Assembly (NCBI RefSeq): GCF_024298865.1
Contig: NZ_CP101161.1
Location: forward strand, 765,227-829,226
Direction: 5' to 3'
Length of the DNA: 64,000 nucleotides
DNA from: Halorarius halobius
GTDB lineage: Archaea > Halobacteriota > Halobacteria > Halobacteriales > Haloarculaceae
Made by a program: the position numbers and the translations under genes. The notes below the pieces were generated by a model. The model did not search any database and was not told where the DNA came from. It saw only the letters and a list, made by a program, of their open reading frames with translations. Below, piece after piece: positions 23,345 through 31,836 of this stretch (the first letter of the stretch is position 1; each line of letters opens with the position of its first letter).

Positions 23345-24670
23345 TCAAAGAGACGACAGGTCGCCGCTCGCGGCCCGCGAGACGACGGCGTCGGCGTCGA
23401 CGAACCCGCGGCCACCGCTTGCCGGTTCGTAGCTCCCGTCGGCGGTGTCCTCGAGAGTGGCGATGACGTCCAGCGGCGCGATGGACTGCCCGTTCTCGCG
23501 GGCGGCGTCGTACATCCGCGCACAGATGCCCGCCACGCAGGGCGTCGACATCGACGTACCCGAGATGGCCGCGTAGTACGGCGACGCGAGGCTCTCGGTG
23601 CCGCCGTTGTCGGTCGCCTGGAGCGGGTCGGTCGGCCCCATCGTCGAGACGATGGAGGCGCCGGGCGCACAGACGCCCGGCCGGTAGAGGCCGGTGCCGT
23701 CCGAGAGCGCCTGCGAGCGGTCGTGAGCGCCGTCCTGCCGGCCGCGCGAGGAGAACCCGGTGACCGCGCGGTCGTCGTTCGTCGCGCCGACGCCCAGCAC
23801 CCACGGCGCCTTCGCGTAGTCGTTGAGGGTGTCGTACCCCGGCCCGGAGTTGCCGCAGGCGAACACCGACAGCAGGCCCGCCTCCAGGGCCGCCTCGGTG
23901 GCGACGTTGATGGGAAGCGAGGGGTCGAAGTCGCTGGCGCTGGCGGCGCCGTAGGAGTTCGAGACGATGTCGACGGCGTCGGCCTCGTTGGCCAGCAGGT
24001 GGTCGTAGGCGGCCGCCGCCTTCAGCACCGAGACGCCCGCGCTCGTCGAGTAGACGGTGAGGGTGGCGTCGGGCGCCATCCCCTTGTACTGGCCGTCCGA
24101 CTGCGCGCCGGTGCCAGCGACCGTCCCGGAGCAGTGGGTGCCGTGGCCGATCTCGTCGGTGTCGACCGGCGACGGGACGAACAGCGTCGGCGACCCCAGC
24201 GGGTTGCCGACCCACTGGTAGTTGGTGGCGACGTCGAGGTCCGGGTGGGTGGGGTCCACGCCGGAGTCGATGACCGCGACGTGGGCGCTGTCGCCGCTGT
24301 ACGAGGGGTCGGTCTCGTCGACCCCCGTCACCTCGCGGGCGTCGTCGTTGAACCATTCGAGGTCACGGTTCGCCTCGACGCGCACGACGCCGTCCAGAAG
24401 CGACACCTCCTCCAGCGTCGGGCCGGACGCCTCCAGATAGACGAGCGGTAGCACCTCGAACTCGTAGACGTCGAGCCCCAGCGACGCCAGTTCGTCCGTG
24501 ACGCCCTCCCGGTCGACGACGAGTAACACGTCCTGGACCACGTCGCTGGTCAGGTCCAGCGCGTCGTCGAGTACGTTGCCCTCGCTGGCCGACGCGCCGC
24601 CCGCGAAAGTCAGTCCGACCCCGGCCGCCCCGGCCGTCTTCAGGAACGTCCGCCTGTCGTTGTGTACCAT
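23345..24670 (-). CDS. Tat-exported subtilisin-like serine protease (S8), 441 aa
   Basis: Secreted protease with twin-arginine signal NDRRTFLKTAGAAGVGL, a propeptide (about 40-110) and catalytic Asp135 (VAVIDSGVDPTHPD), His176 (IGHGTHCSG) and Ser about 373 (SGTSMSTPC). It is of the usual halolysin core length but lacks the C-terminal extension typical of halolysins and lacks the inserted domain of its neighbour. Cys residues flank both the His and Ser motifs (THCSG, STPCVAG) and might form a disulfide. Tandem duplication with the 722-residue protease is likely. Confidence 0.92.
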   Translation of the reverse strand: MVHNDRRTFLKTAGAAGVGLTFAGGASASEGNVLDDALDLTSDVVQDVLLVVDREGVTDELASLGLDVYEFEVLPLVYLEASGPTLEEVSLLDGVVRVEANRDLEWFNDDAREVTGVDETDPSYSGDSAHVAVIDSGVDPTHPDLDVATNYQWVGNPLGSPTLFVPSPVDTDEIGHGTHCSGTVAGTGAQSDGQYKGMAPDATLTVYSTSAGVSVLKAAAAYDHLLANEADAVDIVSNSYGAASASDFDPSLPINVATEAALEAGLLSVFACGNSGPGYDTLNDYAKAPWVLGVGATNDDRAVTGFSSRGRQDGAHDRSQALSDGTGLYRPGVCAPGASIVSTMGPTDPLQATDNGGTESLASPYYAAISGTSMSTPCVAGICARMYDAARENGQSIAPLDVIATLEDTADGSYEPASGGRGFVDADAVVSRAASGDLSSL

Positions 24671-24788
24671 CGACTAACTCGTGGTGCGAACGACAAATCG
24701 GATTGTCGCAGGCTATGCCCCACCCTTTATTTCCAGACCCGGCAGTTAATGATAAACGACACGTTGTAGCCGGCAGGGACGCGGGAGC

Positions 24789-25250
24789 TCAGATGTTCTC
24801 GCCCTGATAGCTTCCCGCGTACTCACCCTCGTGGTCGGCCTCGGCCAGCACGAACTGGGCGATGCGGGCGCCGGGTTCGAGTTCGACGGGGTGGTGGACG
24901 ACGAGCAGACCCTCACCGCGACCCTCGTAGCCGGCGTCCCAGACCGCGGTGTGGAGCATACAGGAGTTGCGCATCAGCGACGACCGCGGGTAGACGAAGC
25001 CGACGTGACCCTCGGGGACGGCGACCGTCTCACCGTAGCGAGCGACGTACCCCCCGGGGTCGAGCCGGTAACAGCCGTTCTCGGGGTCGAGTTCCCGCCG
25101 CTCGCCGACAGTCTTGCCGTCGGTGCCGAGCCGGCCGGGGTCGGTCTGCTCGAACACCGCATCGAGCGTCAAGTCGACGCCGTTGGGCTGGACCTGTTCG
25201 TCGGAGACGGGGTCGAGCTGTCGTGCGACGAACGCGCCGCTCTCGTACAT
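24789..25250 (-). CDS. dUTPase/dCTP deaminase-family enzyme
   Basis: A 153-residue enzyme from the ATG at 25250. The upstream in-frame start falls in the promoter region. Family motifs are QPNGVDLTLD, the substrate/trimer motif YPRSSLMRN, and VWDAGYEGRGEG, which aligns with the uracil-binding hairpin. Members hydrolyse dUTP to dUMP or deaminate dCTP, keeping uracil out of DNA and supplying dUMP for thymidylate. In haloarchaea this family is usually annotated as dUTPase. I cannot decide between the two reactions from sequence alone. Confidence 0.82.
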   Translation of the reverse strand: MYESGAFVARQLDPVSDEQVQPNGVDLTLDAVFEQTDPGRLGTDGKTVGERRELDPENGCYRLDPGGYVARYGETVAVPEGHVGFVYPRSSLMRNSCMLHTAVWDAGYEGRGEGLLVVHHPVELEPGARIAQFVLAEADHEGEYAGSYQGENI

Positions 25251-25331
25251 GGTCACAGCCGGTGGCGGGCCGGCATATAGCTGACGAGTGGGGAACACCG
25301 GCGTTTTGGTCTCGGGGCCGCTACCGGGTGC

Positions 25332-25976
25332 ATGGAGCAGACGACGGAGGGGACGTTCCGCGTGCTGGCGAGCACGCGCCGCGACGACGAGTGGCTACTG
25401 CTCGACGTGGAGAGCGGCGACCCCACGTACGTGCCGGCGACGGGCTACGACGGCGCCCTCGCGGAGCGGGTGGCCGAACTGGAGCCGGGCAACCGCGTCG
25501 AGGCGACGCTGTCGTGGACGGACGGCGACGCCCGGTTCGCCGACCTGACGCGGGTCTCCGAGAGCCGGGTCCACTTCGTCCGCACGACCGAGCCGCTGTT
25601 CGAGGCGGCGGAACGGTGCTGGCGGGACGCCCGCGAGCAGAACGCGGGGATGAACTCCCGGGTCACCCACGGCACCGACGGCGAGCCGAACGGCGTCGTC
25701 TACACGTTCGCCGAACAGCCGGGCGAGCAGGACCTGTTCGAGGAGTTCCGCGACGGCGTGAAGCCGCTGGAGCCGCTTCTGGTGCGGGCCGCGGGGGGCC
25801 GCGACGGGGGCGCCGACGCGCCGGACCCGCCGTTCGAGACGTTCGTCCTCGCGCACCCGGACCAGCCGTTCGTCACCGTCTACATCGTGCTGGACCCGGA
25901 CGGCTACCTCGCGGAGACGGTCCGGGACACGTATCTGGACGAGGTCGGCTCGGGAGGGCTCGCCGACCGGCTTTAG
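25332..25976 (+). CDS. haloarchaeal protein, DUF6663-like
   Basis: A 214-residue acidic soluble protein. The N-terminal part looks like a small beta-barrel (GTFRVLASTRRDDEWLLLDV, AELEPGNRVEATLSW). The C-terminal half carries NAGMNSRVTHGTDGEPNGVV and ends with YLAETVRDTYLDEV. It resembles the haloarchaeal DUF6663 family of unknown function. Its stop overlaps the stop of the convergent small zinc-finger gene by 4 nt. Confidence 0.7.
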   Translation: MEQTTEGTFRVLASTRRDDEWLLLDVESGDPTYVPATGYDGALAERVAELEPGNRVEATLSWTDGDARFADLTRVSESRVHFVRTTEPLFEAAERCWRDAREQNAGMNSRVTHGTDGEPNGVVYTFAEQPGEQDLFEEFRDGVKPLEPLLVRAAGGRDGGADAPDPPFETFVLAHPDQPFVTVYIVLDPDGYLAETVRDTYLDEVGSGGLADRL

Positions 25977-26164
25977 CCGCCCCACTCGCCGCCGATGTCG
26001 TCGCGGACGTGCTCGAGCCACTCCGCGAACCGCGTCTCGCAGTCGGGCGACGCCTCGAGGTGGTCGATGAACCCCGCGCCGCCGCTGGTCAGCCTCGTCC
26101 CGCAGAACGGGCAGTAGTCCGGGTCGTCCCACGCCGGGGCGTCGGGGTCGACGGGCAGGTCCAT
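25973..26164 (-). CDS. small zinc-finger protein
   Basis: A 63-residue protein. CPFCGTRL followed 18 residues later by HLEASPDC provides four possible metal ligands in a C-x2-C ... H-x6-C arrangement, typical of tiny haloarchaeal zinc-finger proteins whose role is undetermined but possibly in nucleic-acid or protein binding. The ATG at 26164 is chosen because the longer frame would extend through the promoter and into the divergent thioesterase gene. Confidence 0.72.
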   Translation of the reverse strand: MDLPVDPDAPAWDDPDYCPFCGTRLTSGGAGFIDHLEASPDCETRFAEWLEHVRDDIGGEWGG

Positions 26165-26240
26165 GTGGGAGAGACGACGGCCGCGACCGTAGCGTTTCCG
26201 GGGCGGGAGTCTTTTTGCGGGGCGGCGGCCTTCCGCCGGT

Positions 26241-26657
26241 ATGCACGACGTGTGGGACACCCGCGTCCGGTTCGCGGAGACGGACGCCCAGGGGATCGTG
26301 TTCTACGGCGAGTACGTCACGTACCAGGACGAGACGCTGAACCAGTTCATGCGCAACATCGGCTACCCGTGGAGCGAGATCGAGTCGACCGACTGGGACA
26401 TCCACGTCGTCCACACGGAACTCGACTACCGCGCGCCCGCCGAGTTCGGCGACGACCTCGTCTGTGGCATCCGCGTGGCGGCCGTCCGCGAGTCGTCCAT
26501 CGAGTTCGCGTGGAACTGCCGGCAGGCCGACGGCACGCTCTGTGCGGAGGGAGAGATGACCCACGTCGCAGTCCAGGACGGCGAGCCGACGCGCGTCCCC
26601 CAGGGGTTCCGCGACGCGGTGGTCGCCTACCAGGACGACCCGCCGGAACCGGTGTGA
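26241..26657 (+). CDS. acyl-CoA thioesterase, 4HBT/YbgC hotdog family
   Basis: A 138-residue single-hotdog protein. The active-site signature is VRFAETDAQGIVFYGEYVTY, with the catalytic Asp in ETDAQG, followed by IHVVHTELDYRAPAEFGDDL. Family members hydrolyse acyl-CoA or acyl-carrier thioesters; 4-hydroxybenzoyl-CoA thioesterase is the prototype. The physiological substrate is not indicated by neighbours. Confidence 0.88.
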   Translation: MHDVWDTRVRFAETDAQGIVFYGEYVTYQDETLNQFMRNIGYPWSEIESTDWDIHVVHTELDYRAPAEFGDDLVCGIRVAAVRESSIEFAWNCRQADGTLCAEGEMTHVAVQDGEPTRVPQGFRDAVVAYQDDPPEPV

Positions 26658-26694
26658 CCGAGCGGTCTAAGGCGCCGGCCGCGTACGTTCGAAC

Positions 26695-27108
26695 GTGAGC
26701 CTGACCGTCGACGAACTCGGGGACGCGCTGGAGACGCACCTGATGGGCGAGGGGCTGTACGTGACGAACTGCGAGCGCCACGACGGCGCCGTCCACGTGG
26801 GCTACGAGTCGCCCGCGATGAGCGAGGGCGTCCCCCGGAGCCAGGTCGGGACGATGCTCCGGTTCCTGCTCGACCTCGCGGGCATCGAGACCGAGGGACG
26901 CGACGTGGGCGGCGTCCCCCAGGCCGGCACCTGGGAGCCCGAGGACGTCCACGTCTGGGCGTTCACGGAGCCCGAGGCTTCAGCCTCGGACGACGAGCGC
27001 GAACGACGGGGCCACTACGAGGTTCGCGAGGGGTGGTTCCACGCGCTGGAGGCAGGTCACCTCTCGGAGACCGACTTCTCGACGCTCGTGCTGTCGACGC
27101 TGGACTAG
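26695..27108 (+). CDS. conserved haloarchaeal protein of unknown function (137 aa)
   Basis: Starts with GTG directly after a short gap from the thioesterase gene, probably co-transcribed. The protein opens SLTVDELGDALETHLMGEG and ends with GWFHALEAGHLSETDFSTLV. It is acidic, soluble and without metal-ligand clusters. No family recognised. Its stop overlaps the convergent gene by 4 nt. Confidence 0.68.
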   Translation: MSLTVDELGDALETHLMGEGLYVTNCERHDGAVHVGYESPAMSEGVPRSQVGTMLRFLLDLAGIETEGRDVGGVPQAGTWEPEDVHVWAFTEPEASASDDERERRGHYEVREGWFHALEAGHLSETDFSTLVLSTLD

Positions 27109-27446
27109 CGCTCGACCCGCTCGGGGTCGTCGCGGCTGGCGTGGTCGAGGTCGACCGCGTGGCCCGTGTGGCGGGCGTGGGTGCGCGCCCACCGACGCGC
27201 TCCCGACTCCTCCAGCCGCTCGACCGCCTCCGGACAGCGACGGCAGGCGGCCACCCACGGCGTGACGCCGTCGGGAAAGTGGCCCGTGTGCTGCTGGTGG
27301 TCGATGGCGAACGCCTCCACCGCCCGGTTCCCCATGGCGAGTTCGTCGAGTTCGTACGCCAGCGACCACTCCTCGTCACAGCGACTGCAGGACACTGTCG
27401 GGACGTCGTCGACGTCGTCGACCGGGGGTCCACCGGAGTCGGACAT
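27105..27446 (-). CDS. putative zinc-binding protein (113 aa)
   Basis: A 113-residue acidic protein. It has CSRCDEEW near residue 20, CRRCPEAVERLEESGARRW in the middle and ARTHARHTGHAVDLDHASRD at the C-terminus. The two CxxC knuckles plus repeated His-x-Gly-His segments (QHTGHF and RHTGHA) suggest a zinc-binding fold with an internal duplication. I do not recognise a named family. The start is the ATG of MSDSGGPP. The frame remains open far upstream, but that part is antisense to the methyltransferase gene. Confidence 0.65.
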   Translation of the reverse strand: MSDSGGPPVDDVDDVPTVSCSRCDEEWSLAYELDELAMGNRAVEAFAIDHQQHTGHFPDGVTPWVAACRRCPEAVERLEESGARRWARTHARHTGHAVDLDHASRDDPERVER

Positions 27447-27539
27447 GGGAAGGGCGACAGCCCCGAGACGTAAGACCCTGTGGGAGCGGCGGCCGGGCGA
27501 AGAGACACCGCTAAGCCGCTGGCACGAGAGGGCGGCCGT

Positions 27540-28319
27540 ATGACCCCCGACCGGGAGGGTGCCGGCGACGGCTGGGACGCCGACAGCTACGACGCGGGAC
27601 ACACCTTCGTGTTCGAGCGCGGCGAGGCCGTCGTCGACCTGCTCGACCCCGCTCCCGGCGAGCGTATCCTCGATGTCGGCTGTGGCACCGGCCACCTGAC
27701 CGACCGAATCGCGGCGTCGGGCGCCGACGTCGTCGGACTGGACGCGTCGCCCGAGATGCTCGAAGCGGCCCGGGAGACGTACCCGGACCTGCGGTTCGTG
27801 CTCGGCGACGCCCGCGAGTTGCCGGTCAGCGGGCCGTTCGACGCGGCGTTTTCGAACGCGGCGCTCCACTGGATTCCCGAGCAGGACGCCGTCCTCGAAT
27901 CGGTGGCGTCGGCGCTCCGTCCCGGCGGCCGGTTCGTGGCCGAACTGGGCGGACAGGGGAACGTGAGCGCCGTCGTGAACGCGGTCCGGGCCGCGGCGTC
28001 GGCCCGGGGGTACGACGTCGAGTCGCCGTGGTACTTCCCGAGCGTCGGCGAGTACGCCACGGCGCTTGAGGCCCACGGGCTGGAGGTGCGGTACGCGACG
28101 CTGTTCGACCGGCCGACGGAACTCGACGACGGCGACGACGGGTTGGCGGCGTGGCTCGACATGTTCGGTGACGACCTCCTTGCGGGCGTCCCCGACGACG
28201 AGCGGGCCGCGGTCGTCGCCGAAACCGAACACCGCCTGCGCGACGACCTGTTCGAGGACGGAACGTGGGTCGCCGACTACCGGCGGCTCCGCGTCGTCGC
28301 CGTCGCCACCCCGGACTGA
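27540..28319 (+). CDS. class I SAM-dependent methyltransferase (trans-aconitate/UbiE-like)
   Basis: A 259-residue methyltransferase. It has motif I ERILDVGCGTGHLTDRI, acidic residue in VVGLDASPEML, motif II LRFVLGDARELPV and motif IV FDAAFSNAALHWIPEQ. The NAALHW motif and the YFPSVGEYATALEAHGLEV segment are characteristic of trans-aconitate methyltransferase-like enzymes that act on small carboxylic acids, but the substrate in haloarchaea is unproven. Confidence 0.88.
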   Translation: MTPDREGAGDGWDADSYDAGHTFVFERGEAVVDLLDPAPGERILDVGCGTGHLTDRIAASGADVVGLDASPEMLEAARETYPDLRFVLGDARELPVSGPFDAAFSNAALHWIPEQDAVLESVASALRPGGRFVAELGGQGNVSAVVNAVRAAASARGYDVESPWYFPSVGEYATALEAHGLEVRYATLFDRPTELDDGDDGLAAWLDMFGDDLLAGVPDDERAAVVAETEHRLRDDLFEDGTWVADYRRLRVVAVATPD

Positions 28320-28335
28320 CTGCGGGGAACGCCGC

Positions 28336-28962
28336 TCAACAGACCGGTTTCGGGTCGACGCCCATCGCCTCCAGACTGTCGGCGTACTCACTGTACGCCC
28401 GCCCGATGGCCTCGACGGCCGCCTCGCGGGCGCGCTCGTACTCCTCGTCGGTCTCGCAGACGGCGTCGAGCGTCTCCGCGCCCGTCTCGACGGTCGCCTC
28501 GGTGTCGGAACGCAACTCCCGGAACAGGTCGGCCTCGCTCCTCGCCCCCTCGTTGACGAAGAAGTTGACGAACTGCAGCAGCGACCGCTCGGCCGCCATC
28601 GAGCGGCCGACCAGCCCCGCGCCCACCCGCTCGGGCGGGGCGTCGAGACGCCGCAGGTAGGCGTGGAGCGCGTCCGGGTCGGGCGCGTCGGGCGTCTCGT
28701 CCAGCAGGGCGACGACCCGCTCGTGGTGGTCGCGCTCGGTCGCGGCGGCGGCCGCGAACGCCTCGCCCCCCGGCCCCCCGTCGTCGGCCCACGCCTCGAA
28801 CGTGTCGCGGGCACGCGCCTCCGCGGCCGCGGCGGCCCGGAGCACCGCCTCGCGTTCCAGCGCGGCGTCGGTGGCGGCGACGAGCGACTTCTCCGAGCCG
28901 AGTCGGTCGAGTTCCGTGGCGGCGGCCTCGCGGACCGCCGCGACGACCTCGCTCCCGTTCAT
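28336..28962 (-). CDS. rubrerythrin/ferritin-like helical protein
   Basis: A 208-residue, almost entirely alpha-helical Ala/Glu-rich protein. Helices carry scattered E-x-x-H and E-x6-E pairs, notably ATERDHHERVVALLDE and SMAAERSLLQFVNFFVNEG, compatible with a ferritin-like four-helix bundle, though the complete di-iron ligand set is not obvious. Similar haloarchaeal proteins are annotated as rubrerythrin-family. It ends with a single C-terminal Cys (PKPVC). It is divergent from the rhodanese-MBL gene, which may hint at a sulfur or redox role. Confidence 0.6.
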   Translation of the reverse strand: MNGSEVVAAVREAAATELDRLGSEKSLVAATDAALEREAVLRAAAAAEARARDTFEAWADDGGPGGEAFAAAAATERDHHERVVALLDETPDAPDPDALHAYLRRLDAPPERVGAGLVGRSMAAERSLLQFVNFFVNEGARSEADLFRELRSDTEATVETGAETLDAVCETDEEYERAREAAVEAIGRAYSEYADSLEAMGVDPKPVC

Positions 28963-29032
28963 GCCCGGACGTGTGACGCCCGGCGGCTTAATCGTACCCC
29001 GCGTTTATCGGCGCCGGCGACCTACCGGGGGT

Positions 29033-30172
29033 ATGGCCGCCGTCTCGCCCGACGACCTCGCCGACCGCATCGAGCGCGGCGAGCGCGTCACCCTGCTCGA
29101 CGTCCGGAACCGCGCGGAGATAGACGAGTGGCGCATCGACGCACCCGGAATCGAGCGCGTCGAGGTGCCGTACATGAAGTTCGTCGCCGCGGGCGCCGGC
29201 GGCGACCCCGCCGACCTGTTGCCAGAGGACGTGGTCGAACCCGTCGTCGCGGTCTGTGGCCGCGGCGAGGCCAGCGACGAAGTGGCCGCACAGCTCCGCG
29301 AGGCGGGCGTCGACGCCCGGAACCTCGCCGAGGGGATGCACGGCTGGGCGCGCGTCTACCGCCGGGTCGAACTCGCGGCCGACGCCGGCGCGGCGACCGT
29401 CTACCAGTACCACCGGCCCTCCTCCGGCTGTCTCGCCTACCTCGTCGTCTCGGGCGAGGAGGCGCTCGTCGTCGACCCGCTCCGGGCGTTCGCGGACCGC
29501 TACCGGGCGGACGCCGCGGAACTGGGCGCCGACCTCGCGGCGGCCGTCGACACCCACGTCCACGCCGACCACGTCAGCGGCCTCCGCGACCTCGCGGACG
29601 CGGGTGCGACCCCCTACATGTCCGCGACGGCGGTCGACCGGGGCGTCACCTTCGACGTGGAGACCGTCGAGGACGGCGACGCTCTGACCGTGGGCGACGC
29701 CGCCGTCGAGGTCGTCGCCACGCCCGGCCACACGACCGGGATGGTGTCGCTCGCCGTCGGCGACCTCCTGCTGTGTGGCGACACGCTGTTCGTCGACGGC
29801 GTCCCCCGCCCCGACCTGGAGAGCGGCGACGAGGGCGCGAGCGAGCACGCCCGCGACCTCCACCGCACGCTCACGGAGCGGCTGGCGCGGTTCGACGACG
29901 ACGCGGTGGTCGCGCCGGGCCACTACGGCGACGCCGCCGAGCGCGCGCCCGACGGGAGCTACACCGCTCCTCTCGGAGAGTTGCGGGAGCGGCTGTGGCC
30001 GTTCGGCGTCGACGCCGACGCGTTCGTCGAGCGCGTCCTCGACGGTCTCGGCGCCCGGCCCGCCAACTTCGAGCGGGTCATCGCGGTCAATCTCGGGCGC
30101 GAGTCCGCCGACGACGAGGCGGCGTTCGAACTCGAACTCGGGCCGAACAACTGCGCGGCCGCCGCGGACTGA
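29033..30172 (+). CDS. rhodanese-metallo-beta-lactamase fusion (persulfide dioxygenase-like)
   Basis: A 379-residue two-domain protein. Residues 1-115 are a rhodanese domain with the active-site Cys75 in VCGRGEAS. Residues about 120-330 are a metallo-hydrolase with THVHADHVSG (about 174-183), ATPGHTTG and LLCGDTLFVDG. This layout, in reversed domain order to some relatives, is typical of persulfide dioxygenase (ETHE1)-like enzymes that oxidise glutathione- or coenzyme-bound persulfides to sulfite. In haloarchaea the thiol would probably be gamma-glutamylcysteine or CoA. The ATG of the next gene overlaps the stop by 1 nt. Confidence 0.88.
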   Translation: MAAVSPDDLADRIERGERVTLLDVRNRAEIDEWRIDAPGIERVEVPYMKFVAAGAGGDPADLLPEDVVEPVVAVCGRGEASDEVAAQLREAGVDARNLAEGMHGWARVYRRVELAADAGAATVYQYHRPSSGCLAYLVVSGEEALVVDPLRAFADRYRADAAELGADLAAAVDTHVHADHVSGLRDLADAGATPYMSATAVDRGVTFDVETVEDGDALTVGDAAVEVVATPGHTTGMVSLAVGDLLLCGDTLFVDGVPRPDLESGDEGASEHARDLHRTLTERLARFDDDAVVAPGHYGDAAERAPDGSYTAPLGELRERLWPFGVDADAFVERVLDGLGARPANFERVIAVNLGRESADDEAAFELELGPNNCAAAAD

Positions 30173-30573
30173 TGGACCCGGTCCGTACTCACCTGCTCGA
30201 CGAGCGGCGCGGGTGGGTCCAGCGGACGCTCGACTGCGCCGACGCGGTGGCCGCCGACTGGGCGGACGGCGTCCGTGACCGGGAGCGCGTCGTCGGGCCG
30301 TTCCGCGCGGCGCTCGACCGGGCGGGCGTGCTGGAGACGGCGCCAGCGGTGCTCGCGGAGTGTGTCGCCGCCGACGGCCGCGAGTTGGCCGCCCGACCGG
30401 TGGCGAAACCGCCGTACGTCGTCGTCACCGGCGAGGGCCTGCTCCTGCGCGCGACGCTCGACGGCGGGCGACTGCTCGTTCGGGTCCGGGCGTTCGCGGT
30501 CGACCGCGACCCCGTGCGCTACCGGCGGGCGGCGGCGACGCCGGCGGAGGCGGTGGGCGTGACGCGGCCCTAG
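30172..30573 (+). CDS. small hypothetical protein coupled to rhodanese-MBL
   Basis: A 133-residue protein whose ATG shares one base with the TGA of the upstream rhodanese-MBL gene, so it is translationally coupled. It is soluble, with a helical N-terminus (RRGWVQRTLDCADAVAADWA) and a beta-rich C-terminal half (PPYVVVTGEGLLLRATLDGG). No family recognised. Coupling suggests a role with the sulfur enzyme. The stop overlaps the convergent SDR gene by 4 nt. Confidence 0.62.
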   Translation: MDPVRTHLLDERRGWVQRTLDCADAVAADWADGVRDRERVVGPFRAALDRAGVLETAPAVLAECVAADGRELAARPVAKPPYVVVTGEGLLLRATLDGGRLLVRVRAFAVDRDPVRYRRAAATPAEAVGVTRP

Positions 30574-31301
30574 GACTCCTTGGCGAGTTTCGACCGCTCG
30601 TAGAGGTCTATCTCGTGGACCATCGACGGCGACTGCGCGGCCGCAAAGGCGACGGCGTCGGCCACCTCCTCGGGTTCGACCACCTCGCCGGGGTCGAACC
30701 GGTCGCGGAACTGCTCGCCGTCCACCTCGAACTCCGTGCGGACGGCGGCGGGGTTGACGACGGAGACGGCCACCTCGTCGCCGACGCCCGCGGAGACGCT
30801 CTTGGCGAACCCGCGGGTCCACCACTTCGTCGCCGCGTACACCGGGTTGTACGCGCGGGGGTGTCGCCCGGCGTAACTGCCGACGTAGACGAGCGTCCCC
30901 TCGCTGTCGCGGAGATGCGGGAGCGCGGCCCGCGTCGCGTAGAAGGTGCCGTCGCAGTTGACGGCCATCATCCGGCCGTACTCGTCGTCGCTCATCCCGA
31001 CCACGTCGCGCCCGGCGGCGACGCCGGCGTTGCTCACCAGCAGGTCGAGGCCGCCGAACCGCTCGACCGTCGTCTCGACCAGCGCGTCGACGGCCTCGCG
31101 GTCGGTCACGTCCGTCGGGACGACGGCGGCCTCGACGCCGAACTCCCCTTCGAGTTCGCCCGCGAGTTCCTGCAGTCGGCCGGAGCGGCGGGCCGCGACC
31201 GCGACGTTCGCGCCCTCGCGGGCGAGCGCCCTGGCGGTAGCCGCGCCGATGCCGGAACTCGCGCCGGTGACGACGGCCGACTGGCCTTCGAGTGAGTCCA
31301 T
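30570..31301 (-). CDS. short-chain dehydrogenase/reductase
   Basis: A 243-residue classical SDR. The cofactor motif is TGASSGIGAATA (about 13-24), an acidic or basic selector follows VAVAARRSGRL (basic, suggesting NADP preference), the structural motif is SNAGVA, and the active-site Tyr-Lys pair lies in YAATKWW. The serine precedes it in YVGSYAG. The C-terminus AAQSPSMVHEIDLYERSKL resembles members acting on small alcohols, but the substrate is unknown. Start set at the ATG at 31301; the longer open frame covers the peroxiredoxin gene antisense or out of frame. Confidence 0.88.
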   Translation of the reverse strand: MDSLEGQSAVVTGASSGIGAATARALAREGANVAVAARRSGRLQELAGELEGEFGVEAAVVPTDVTDREAVDALVETTVERFGGLDLLVSNAGVAAGRDVVGMSDDEYGRMMAVNCDGTFYATRAALPHLRDSEGTLVYVGSYAGRHPRAYNPVYAATKWWTRGFAKSVSAGVGDEVAVSVVNPAAVRTEFEVDGEQFRDRFDPGEVVEPEEVADAVAFAAAQSPSMVHEIDLYERSKLAKES

Positions 31302-31338
31302 GGTCGGGCGACGGTCCGCGGCGCCAAAAGTCCGGCCG

Positions 31339-31791
31339 CTACAGCGCGTCGATGTCGGCGAGCACCGCGTCGGCGTGGTCTTCGGGGTCGACCCCCTCGT
31401 ACGCGAGTGCGACCTCGCCGTCGCGGACGACGTACGTGTTGCGGAACACGCCCTCCACCTCGTTGCCGAACACCGTCTTCTGGCCGTAGGAGTCGTACGC
31501 GCGAGCGACCTCACCCAGTTCGTCTGACAGCAACTCCACGGGCAGGTCGTGTTTCTCGGCGAAGGCCGCGAGGTCCGCGACGGGGTCGTCGCTGACGCCG
31601 AACACGCGGACGCCACGGTCGCGGTAGTCGTCCCAGCGGTCGCGGAACGAGCAGGCCTGTGTCGTACAGCCGGGGGTGTCCGCCCGGGGGTAGAAGTAGA
31701 CGACGACGGTGCCCTCCTCGGGGAGCGCGACCGTCTCGCCGTCCTGGTTCGGCAGTTCGAACCGCGGCGCCTCGGTGCCGGTATCGAGCAT
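31339..31791 (-). CDS. bcp: peroxiredoxin, Bcp/PrxQ type
   Basis: A 150-residue thiol peroxidase reducing hydrogen peroxide and alkyl hydroperoxides. The peroxidatic Cys42 and the candidate resolving Cys47 lie in YPRADTPGCTTQACSFRD, the typical C-x4-C of atypical two-Cys PrxQ. The extended N-terminal TEAPRFELPNQDG and the late NTYVVRDGEVA match the family. The gene is upstream of and on the same strand as the SDR gene with 37 bp between, so co-transcription is possible. Confidence 0.93.
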   Translation of the reverse strand: MLDTGTEAPRFELPNQDGETVALPEEGTVVVYFYPRADTPGCTTQACSFRDRWDDYRDRGVRVFGVSDDPVADLAAFAEKHDLPVELLSDELGEVARAYDSYGQKTVFGNEVEGVFRNTYVVRDGEVALAYEGVDPEDHADAVLADIDAL

Positions 31792-31836
31792 GTCGGTGTA
31801 TCGCGGGGCGGCGTCAAAGCCGCCACGGTTCCCCGC

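Noticed and set aside
27447-28814. Upstream extension of the 113-residue zinc-binding protein gene (open frame to 28814)
   Set aside because: The extension is antisense to the methyltransferase gene and overlaps the rubrerythrin-like gene in a different frame. The composition turns Arg/Thr/Pro-rich.
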